This document shows positions 55,562 through 64,000 of a stretch of 64,000 bases of DNA, in pieces; within the stretch, counting starts at the first letter, position 1, and each line of letters starts with the position of its first letter. The notes below the pieces were generated by a model. The model had not been told where the DNA came from. It was given only the letters and a program-made list of their open reading frames with translations, and did no database searches. The DNA is taken from contig NC_068558.1 in NCBI RefSeq assembly GCF_022201045.2, forward strand, positions 52,059,501 to 52,123,500, read 5' to 3'. The DNA is from Citrus sinensis. Its lineage: Eukaryota; Streptophyta; Magnoliopsida; Sapindales; Rutaceae. The translations under genes were made by a program, and so were the position numbers.

Positions 55562-58500
55562 ATGACTACGATGGAGAGCTTGATCGGGTTGGTGAATCGG
55601 ATTCAGAGAGCGTGCACTATGCTCGGAGATTATGGAGGTGGCGACAACGCTTTCTCTTCTCTTTGGGAAGCTCTTCCTTCCGTTGCTGTCGTCGGTGGCC
55701 AGAGTTCAGGCAAATCTTCGGTGCTCGAAAGCGTTGTCGGCCGTGACTTTCTTCCTAGAGGATCCGGTTAGTTTTTCTCTTCTTGCTCTGGATAATTAAT
55801 TTATTATTTGGCTCGAGTTTCATCATTGAAATAACAATGATAATAATTGCAGGGATTGTGACGAGGCGGCCGTTGGTACTGCAGCTTCACAAGACAGAAG
55901 ATGGTTCACAGGAGTATGCTGAGTTTCTTCACTTGCCTAAAAGACGATTCACTGATTTCTGTATGTCTAATCTCCTTTAATTCTTTTGCCTCGTTAATAT
56001 ATGCTGCTTTTGATTGCGCAAGTTTCGTCCATGACTTTGACTTGTACTTCTAAAATGATTATTCCTCTTTAATTATTAATGAGTGGAATCAAGTATACAC
56101 TTCTATTTCCGTTCGTTTATGTTAATTGATGTTTATTTTTTCATTGTTTGACTTGGGAGCTCAATTAATCTTTCTAATTCTGGGTCGCCACAGCCATGGT
56201 TCGTAAGGAAATTCAGGATGAGACTGATAGGGTAACTGGGAAGACGAAACAAATTTCTCCGATACCTATCCATCTTAGCATCTACTCTCCAAATGGTCCG
56301 TCATTTCTTTACCTTTTCTATTGTTTTCTTTTTCTATCATAAGTGATTTTTGTTTCTCCCTAACGATCTCTTGGTGGTTCCCTTGATTTGCAGTTGTCAA
56401 CTTAACCCTGATCGATTTACCTGGTCTGACCAAAGTCGCTGTTGGTATGCCTTATTTATACATAGTTTATTGTTATGAATTTACCTTTTTCCACTTTGTG
56501 ATTATAATCTATGATTCTGAACGTGGAGATTACACTTTTCAGAGGGACAACCCGATACTATTGTCGAAGACATTGAATCCATGGTGCGATCTTATGTTGA
56601 GAAGGTAACAAGCAACTACCAATGTTTCTGTTTATAGCACCTTCTCACATTTTTGGTTTCCTTGTTTTTCTTGAATTGACTAAGCCTCTGTCAAGACTAA
56701 TATCGACTATTATGTATGACCAGTGGCTAGTTCGAACTGCTATTTGACCATATTACATTTCCTTCTGTACATATCCTTTTCAAATTCAATTCAATGTGTT
56801 ACCGTGCACCAACACCGGGTGGCTTTAGATTTTGAATAAGCATTTGCATCTAGTAGTTTATGTTAGCTTGGCATTTATTTACCATACCCTATATCCATTT
56901 TCAAGATGAATTTCTTATTTTTGGTATTGTTTCAATTCTAACTGATGTTCGTTTCTTATTTTGTAGCCTAATTCCGTCATATTAGCAATATCTCCAGCCA
57001 ATCAAGATATTGCAACTTCTGATGCAATGAAGCTCGCAAGAGAAGTGGATCCCACTGGTACAGTTCATTTACTGTCTTCTGTAGTTAAATTATACATTCT
57101 ATGCAGAAAATTGTCCTCCAATTTAATCTTAAGTTACAAATTGATTGAGCGAACTGTTGCAGGTGAACGGACATTTGGGGTGTTGACGAAGCTGGATTTG
57201 ATGGACAAAGGAACCAATGCATTGGATGTTAGTATTTTTTCAGTTTGTCTTTATCCCTTAGTTTTCTGGTAATTTTCACTGTTTTCAAGTTCCCAATAGT
57301 TGGGATAAAGGCCATGTTAGAGATTTAGATATCATGTGAGTAGAACTGATTGTAGCATGAGGAATTGTGGTATTTGGTATGTCAACCGTGATCCCAGAGA
57401 ATTTCTACAGTATCCAGAGTCTGTTTACGTTTTTCTACTGCATATTGTGCATCTTTACTGAATTGCTTCTTCAATTATTTGAAAATGTTGAATAAGTTTT
57501 AATTTGCTTCTCTACCCTAAGGTGCTAGAAGGAAGATCTTATCGACTACAACATCCTTGGGTTGGAATTGTGAACCGCTCCCAAGCTGATATAAACAGAA
57601 ACATTGACATGATCGTTGCAAGGCGCAAGGAGCGTGAGTACTTTGCTACCAGTCCGGACTATGGACACTTAGCCGGCAAAATGGGTTCAGAGTATCTTGC
57701 AAAGCTTCTGTCAAAGGTTCTTTTTTTGAGCATCTTTTGATTTAAGATGGCCTTTTGAAAACTAAAATATAATATCTGAATATCATTTTGATGGGGTACC
57801 TTGTTTTTAGCACTTGGAATCTGTAATTAGGTCTCGGATACCAAGCATCACTTCCTTAATAAACAAAAGCATTGAAGAACTTGAATCTGAGATGGACCAT
57901 CTTGGTCGGCCTATTGCTGTTGATGCTGGGGTGAGTGGCTTAAACTTGTACTGTTTTTTAGGAAAAAGAGTTTACTGTGTTGTTCATAGCTTTGGTGTAA
58001 TATTTTAGGCTCAACTATACACGATTTTGGAACTATGCCGAGCATTTGACCGGATATTCAAGGAGCATCTGGATGGAGGGTAATTGCCTGTCAACTTCAA
58101 TTTTTTCTCTATCTGCAGTTGTAGTTTTTTAAGCAGCCAAATTGTGATAAATTCAAGTGTTTTCTTCTTCTTCTTCTTCTTCTTTTTAATTATTTTTATT
58201 TTATTTCTTTCTCTGGAAGAGGTGGGGGGTTACTGGTTTGACCACATTTAAATCATGTGCTGTTTGATCTCATCTTTGCTATTCTATTCTGGTTTTAATT
58301 TCATTCTTCGGGTGGGCCCGTTATCTAACTAACCTTATTTGGATTAAGAATATGTTGATAATCATTATTTTTACTTTTTCTTTTCAATTTTGAATGTGAT
58401 ATACTATAATTTAAGAAGTTAGCTTTTAGCTGAATAGAAAGGAAGTTGGGTCTAGACACCTAAGCCTTACTCTTTGCTTGGCTTTCTAGTTGAGATGTCT

Positions 58501-59710
58501 ATGCCATAGCTGAACCGTGAATGACTCTGTTTTATAGGGACACATGCTCCTCATGTACACCTGTCCTTAGTCCCAGACTTTGACTGAATAAGATTGTTTG
58601 CTTCTTTGGATTTCATTTTATCTTAGGCGACCTGGAGGTGATCGTATTTATGGAGTCTTCGACAACCAGCTTCCTGCTGCTTTGAGGAAGCTTCCATTTG
58701 ACCGGCATCTGTCTCTGCAGAATGTAAAGAAAGTAGTATCGGAGGCAGATGGTTATCAGCCTCACTTGATTGCCCCAGAGCAAGGTTATCGACGCCTAAT
58801 TGAAGGTTCACTGAGTTATTTCCGAGGTCCAGCTGAAGCTTCTGCGGATGCGGTAAGTTGTCCCAGTTTCTGTAATTACTGAATTGCTAGGTTTGGCCTA
58901 AAGGGGATGTTCAAATTTGCCTGGATGCTGTAAAATCGTCTTTACTGATTTAGAACTTCTGGCGTAGGTGCATTTTGTATTGAAAGAGCTTGTGAGGAAG
59001 TCAATTGGAGAAACTCAGGTTGAACTTTATAAACTTTATCTTATCTCAGAGTTGACAGGAAAGTTTATGTATTAAATGTTTTTTCACAAGCAGGAGTTGA
59101 AGCGCTTCCCAACTCTGCAAGCTGAGATAGCAGCTGCTGCGAATGAGGCTTTGGAAAGGTTCCGTGATGAGGGCAGGAAGACAGTTATCCGTTTGGTGGA
59201 TATGGAAGCTTCATATTTAACAGTTGAATTCTTTCGTAAGCTTCCCCAGGAAGTGGAGAAAGCAGGAAATCCTGGAAATTCTGGAAATACTGCTTCCCAG
59301 GCAGTTGATCGGTATTCAGATGGTCACTTTAGGAGGATAGGATCAAATGTGTCCTCATATGTGGGTATGGTGTCGGAAACACTTAGGACCACTATTCCTA
59401 AGGCAATTGTTTATTGCCAAGTTAGGGAGGCCAAGCTGTCATTATTAAATCACTTCTACACTCAAATAGGCAGGAAAGAGGTTCTCTCTCGCTCCCTCTC
59501 ATATTTGTATGCCATAGGAATGAGCATCAGACTCTCATCTTATTAATTTTTCTTTTCTTGCTGGTTTCCAATCTGTTGCAGGCTAAGCAGCTTGGACAAT
59601 TGTTGGATGAAGACCCAGCCATGATGGAAAGGAGACTACAGTGTGCTAAGAGGCTTGAATTGTACAAGGCAGCGAGGGATGAGATAGATTCAGTTTCATG
59701 GGCTCGATGA
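55562..59710 (+). CDS. Dynamin-related protein 1 (DRP1E-like)
   Basis: Fourteen coding exons: 55562-55766, 55853-55960, 56194-56295, 56394-56444, 56543-56604, 56967-57057, 57163-57227, 57522-57716, 57811-57930, 58009-58079, 58627-58852, 58968-59018, 59094-59480, 59582-59710, giving 620 residues. The GTPase domain has G1 GGQSSGKSS (45-53), G3 DLPG (146-149) and G4 TKLD (215-218), with [12 protein letters not shown] as the switch region. The middle domain and the C-terminal GTPase effector domain ([20 protein letters not shown] onward, ending [11 protein letters not shown]) follow. There is no PH or proline-rich domain, as in the plant-specific DRP1 group. DRP1 proteins assemble on membranes at the cell plate and at clathrin-coated pits, and DRP1E also at mitochondria. 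The start [18 protein letters not shown] and overall fit favour DRP1E (At3g60190), which the neighbouring genes support. All introns are GT-AG. Confidence 0.94.
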
Positions 59711-61126
59711 GATTAATTCGCATTTGCTACTACGCTGTATTATAGTCATGCAGATGAATGATTCATATCTTGCAGTCTTTTTGTTTAGTCAACTGTTTGA
59801 CGCTTGAAATTCTTTGTTTTCTTTTTTTCTAGCATAGATGTGCTATTCATTACCGTATTGTATGTAGATTGATTGGGCTGGGAAGTTGGAACCGTAGATT
59901 CTTGTAGCGTCGTCCATGTAATACAGTAATAGTAATCTTATTTTTTAATAGTGTTGTTATCCATACCTTTTGTCTCTTTCCCTTATGGCTTATTGGAGTT
60001 TTGATTATAGGGAGTTGGATATCATAACTTCATTTTTGGACAGACCAAATTACTCCACTCAAATCTTATAATTCTCATTTTTTACCTTCTTTAAATATCT
60101 GAAAAAAGGAAAAAAAAAAAATTGAGCACTGCATAAATCAATTTGGTTGTTGTTGTTGTTCGCCGATTTTGTTGTAGTTGATGCTACTGGCATTATTGTT
60201 ATTGTTACTATTAACATTTTTTGTTATTGATATTTTATTAATATATTTGTTGTTATTATTGTTATTGATATTGTTATTTTCTTATTTTTATTAATAATAA
60301 GTTTTTTAATAATAATAATTATTCTTTATTATGATGATGATGATGATGATGATGATGACAAATAACAACAATAATAATAAGTTATGGATATTTTAGTAAC
60401 TTGTTACTATTAATTTCAATTTAAAGATGAAAAAAATATATTAATGGCAATACGATTTATTTAGATTCTGATTCATACCCTTCAAGTAAACCTCGTACTT
60501 TAATTCTCATTATGGTCCATTTTGATTCTAATCCATTGTAATTGCAAATTAGTAAACTTACCAAAAAAAAAAAAAAGTACAAAGCACTAGAGTTTTAAAA
60601 GGAAAATGAAAAAAAAAAATTTTAAATGGAGGATTTGGTTGCAATGAAAATTATCAAAATAGACATATTATATTTATTTACAATTAATGATGGTAAATAA
60701 TGTGTAGAATTTTGATTGTAATTTAAAAAAAAAAAGTAACTATTACGGTTCTATAATATCATCACATAACAGATTTAGATAAAATAATATAAAACCACCA
60801 GGTCTTTAGCGTATCCATAACATCATAATTTAGTGAATTATACACATGGTAAGGGCCATCACAGCAAATGCTTTCCTCGAGAAAGTCTTTAGTATACGTA
60901 TATCATCTGAGTTGATTAAAGCATACAAATAATAAGAAGTAAATGAAAAAAAAAAAAAAAAGGAGTACTTTTTGTGTAATTAAACTATTACGGGATCGTC
61001 TTCGTTGTATACATTGCACATGACATCCACGTGACTGAATTGAATGGTGAAAAAATACGTTGAGAAGTGAAGATAGCATTCCTTAAAATTCTTCTTAAAC
61101 CCCAAATCCAAAAGAAAGCGGAGGAG
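59711..61126. other. Intergenic with AT-rich repeat
   Basis: 3' UTR of DRP1, then a repeat at about 60145-60566 with (GTT)n/(GAT)n runs, AT-rich DNA, and the promoter of the NOG1-like gene. No gene seen. Confidence 0.6.
60145..60566. repeat. Repeat with GTT/ATT/GAT runs, relative of 44 kb repeat
   Basis: Shares ATTTTAGTAACTTGT, a following ATCAAT/ATTAATGGCAATAC-type stretch, and a TTAGTAAACTTA-type end with the repeat at 43974-44663, and has the same kind of trinucleotide-rich interior, including seven or eight GAT units near 60330-60357. The left boundary is not visible. Confidence 0.45.
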
Positions 61127-63924
61127 ATGGGTGTGATGAGTATGAGAATATGTTTAAGCCATTTACAGCTATGGCAAATTCCTCGCCCTAAAATTCATCT
61201 TCGAAAATCTCGATCGTCACCAGGTTTCGCTAATTCCATTTTACAATCTCCAGATTCCACTTCAATTCCTTCGTTGCTCATTATTATCCAATTGCAGGCT
61301 TATACGCGTCTCCATCAATAACAGAATATCGGAGCTCGTGCTTTTGTAGTCAACAAGCGCAGGCCGCCGCCCGCGGAGTTTTGCAGAACAAGCCGATGGT
61401 TGTTATTATTTATTTTTTATTTATCAAATGCATTGCTCTATTAACAAAGAAAACAAAAAAGTATGAAAGCAGTTTTAATTAAATGAAGTTGTGTTGTTTT
61501 TTATTTAACAGGTAAAGGAAATTGAAAGTGTTGGTGCATTTCAAAAATTACCTATGGTGATGCCATCTGTTGATATTTTGTCCTCGGCTTTAAAGAAGGC
61601 CAAAAGAGTCTCAGCAACCAAAGGTTATTATCCATTTATGCTATCCTGTTTAGTTGGGATGCTTTTATATTGTATTTGATTTTATTAGGCATTTCCAATA
61701 TCGCCAAGCGAGAGAGGAACAAAGCTGCTAAGCAACTTGATGCGCTGATGAAAGTGTGCCCCGACTTCATTTGTTATTTATTTTGTATCAATACTTGTAC
61801 TTTAAACACACAGATTAAAGCTGATATCTTCAGGAATTGGCAGTTCCATTGAGAGACTATGTTGCAAATTTTCCTAATAGAAAATGTTTGCACCCTTATG
61901 AACGGTCTCTTACTGAGCTGACACTTGGGGATGGAAACTATGAAAAGGTAATTGTTTGACTTTATACTGCTCTTTAGCTATGCATTGTCACTGAGAAATC
62001 TGTTTTGTTTCTACACTGGTATTCTTAACGTTAAGTTAGGGACTGTGTTGACGTTTCTAAGGACTTTTTGTAATATACAAAATTTGACAGGTTTTGAAAA
62101 ATGTGGATGCTCTGAGAAAGAAGGTTGTATCAGCTGGAAAAGAGCATGCTTCCCTCTGTGCAAAGGTTAGACTCCTGGCTGGATACTAAATTCAATCCTT
62201 TATCTTATGGGAGCGCTTTTGGTTGTTTAATTGAATAATGCTGTTGTTCACTTTCGTTAGATTCTTCAGTTTTAATCAAGCAATCAACTGAGATGTGTTT
62301 GTGCACATTTCTTCCTGATTCTTTGCCTGTTTCATCCCTTTGTTTCCCTTTAGATGTTAAAGGCTTACTGGTTTATACATGTTATCTTATTCGCTTGTTT
62401 TCATTAGATGTGCTTCAAGGCTGAATGTTTTAATACATGTCATATATTGCACTTTTATTTATTGAAGCAATTTTTTTTTAAGTGACCTTTTGGTTTAATT
62501 CCCCCCAGTCTTTGTCAAAAAGAGAAGCGGAGGAAAGGTTGAGTGAGGTTAGTTATTATGTGCTTGCGAAGTACTGGATAAGTCTCATCCTTTTTTTTTT
62601 TTTTTTTTACATGTCCATAAATATCATGTATGCTATGATTTTACCTGCAGGGTTTACAGAGACTCGAGGAAGTATTTAACCGTGAAGGAAAAGCTGTTGA
62701 TGATTTATTGAACATTGCCAAGGTATCTTTCTTTTTTATGTAGTATGGTGAATTGTGCTATGATTGTTTTTATTGTCTTTTCATTGTTTTCCAAAATCCA
62801 ATGTTTGTGCTGATATGTTGCAACTGGAACATATCTGACAAGCCATGTTTCATCTGTGCTTTATAGACTTTGCGGGCAATGCCTGTTGTTGATCTTGAAA
62901 CACCTACTCTCTGTCTCGTTGGAGCTCCTAATGTGGGGAAGTCATCCTTGGTTCGTGTAATCTCCACTGGAAAGCCTGAGGTTTGCACAGATTTCCTACT
63001 GAAGAGTTGTTTGCTCTCAATTGCTCATGTTAAATTTCCCATAGTTTAATATAAGTGCTGCTAAAAAATGATGTTGCCGAACCTAGTTGATCCAAGCTCA
63101 CTCATGGTCAAAGTGTTGTTGAGTTTTAAATGTTTAGATCTGGCTCTCAAATGAGCTGTTCAAGTGTCCTTGAAGGAGTTCCATGGTAAATTTTTTAACT
63201 TTCTTTTATGAGTTATTGTAACAAGAATCCTTCTCGGTAGTACTTCTCAATTGCTGTTTCATGAAAGAGGGAGAAAGTGGGCCAAAACAATGGATGAGTT
63301 TACAAACACTGATTTTGAATTGAATCTTACATTTCATAAGTAGGGGATGATAAGTGCAATGGTGATTTAAATGATGGTTCTCTTGGACTTTGTTTCACCA
63401 GGAATTTGGGTTGTAAATGTTGAAATATCTGAATGTAAAAGGTGAACTAGAATGGTTGAAAAGACTGTTGGTACCTTGCTGTTAACAGTGACTTCTCTTT
63501 TCCCCATAGGTCTGCAACTACCCATTTACCACCAGAGGAATTCTGATGGGTCACATTAATTTAGGCTACCAGAATTTTCAGGTTAAGCATTTTCCTTAAG
63601 ATGCAAATACTACTGCAGTTACATTTTTCATTTTAGTATTTGTTTACATTTTAATGTTGATTGCAGATCACTGACACCCCTGGCCTATTGCAGAGACGTG
63701 ATGGTAAAAGACACTTGACTTTTCTGTAATTGAATATCATATACATTCTGTAAAGTTGTTTCATTGATAACTCCTAATCATTATTTGATGATTTCTTGAT
63801 TAAACCTGAAGAGGACAGGAACAATTTGGAGAAGTTAACTCTTGCAGTCCTCACTCATTTGCCAACAGCGATACTATTTGTCCATGATCTCTCTGGAGAA
63901 TGTGGAACTTCACCTTCTGATCAG
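61127..63924 (+). CDS. NOG1-like organellar GTP-binding protein, 5' part (PDE318-like)
   Basis: Twelve coding exons are visible and the gene runs past the window: 61127-61223, 61298-61398, 61512-61623, 61689-61753, 61834-61947, 62091-62165, 62509-62547, 62651-62722, 62867-62980, 63510-63581, 63667-63703, 63812-63924 (337 residues so far). The N terminus, rich in Ser and basic residues, looks like a plastid or mitochondrial targeting peptide. An N-terminal helical domain resembles NOG1, and the GTPase core has G1 GAPNVGKSS (244-252), the NYPFTTRG switch (266-273), and G3 DTPG (290-293), followed by LTLAVLTHLPTAILFVHDLS. NOG1/Obg-type GTPases act in large ribosomal subunit assembly; the plastid form in Arabidopsis is PDE318 (At1g80770), loss of which gives pale plants. 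That identity is from memory. The frame is open upstream to 61067 but with no ATG there, so 61127 is the start. The next exon and the G4 motif lie outside the window. Confidence 0.85.
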
Positions 63925-64000
63925 GTATTGACTATGTAGCCTGAACAGAGACCGTAATGTGTGCATAAACTGTTATATGGTTAGAAAATTACATTTCATT

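Overview
The window is nuclear DNA of a flowering plant, almost certainly a eudicot. It is AT-rich, its genes carry many GT-AG introns, and several encode plastid- or mitochondrion-targeted proteins and plant-only families. Small Mutator-like DNA elements, a Ty1/copia remnant and a plastid DNA insertion are scattered between and inside the genes. The gene order looks Sapindales/Citrus-like to me, but that is a guess from memory.

Layout on the + axis: a RING-H2 ubiquitin ligase of the ATL4 type (4.3-5.2 kb, +); a GPI-anchored secreted protein of unknown role (7.1-8.9 kb, -); a Pack-MULE and another Mutator-like element (10.0-12.2 kb); plastid chaperonin 10 (12.3-14.1 kb, +); a TGD4-like plastid lipid-transport protein (15.1-18.4 kb, -); a pectinesterase/invertase-inhibitor-like protein with a duplicated 3' end (19.8-20.5 kb, +); mitochondrial acyl carrier protein (22.4-23.7 kb, -); the Rab6-type GTPase RABH1B (26.1-28.1 kb, +); a plastid DNA insertion (30.4-30.9 kb) just upstream of a purine permease (31.6-32.7 kb, +); an uncharacterised plant gene with an OCTOPUS-like Cys motif (35.8-36.7 kb, -); about 8 kb of gene-poor AT-rich DNA with MITEs (36.7-45.1 kb); mitochondrial NAD-malic enzyme, 19 coding exons with a copia relic in one intron (45.1-53.8 kb, +); a dynamin-related DRP1 GTPase, 14 coding exons (55.6-59.7 kb, +); and the 5' part of a NOG1-like organellar GTPase that runs off the right edge (61.1 kb onward, +).

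The genes do not form one pathway. From memory, the set ATL4, CPN10, TGD4-like, mtACP, RABH1B, the unknown gene and DRP1 matches two duplicated Arabidopsis segments (around At2g44590-At2g44650 and At3g60190-At3g60220), so this looks like an old collinear block that predates the Arabidopsis duplication.

Coding models below were built by hand: each splice site was placed so that reading phase is kept and the product matches the family. Two introns need a GC donor instead of GT. I found no CRISPR array, no tRNA or rRNA gene and no convincing new biological system. The most interesting items are the family of Mutator-like elements with GAGTnnTGCTATT-type ends and 9-bp target duplications, one of which has captured the end of a leucine-rich-repeat gene; the two GC-AG introns; the tandem copy of the inhibitor gene's end; and the plastid insertion at the purine permease.
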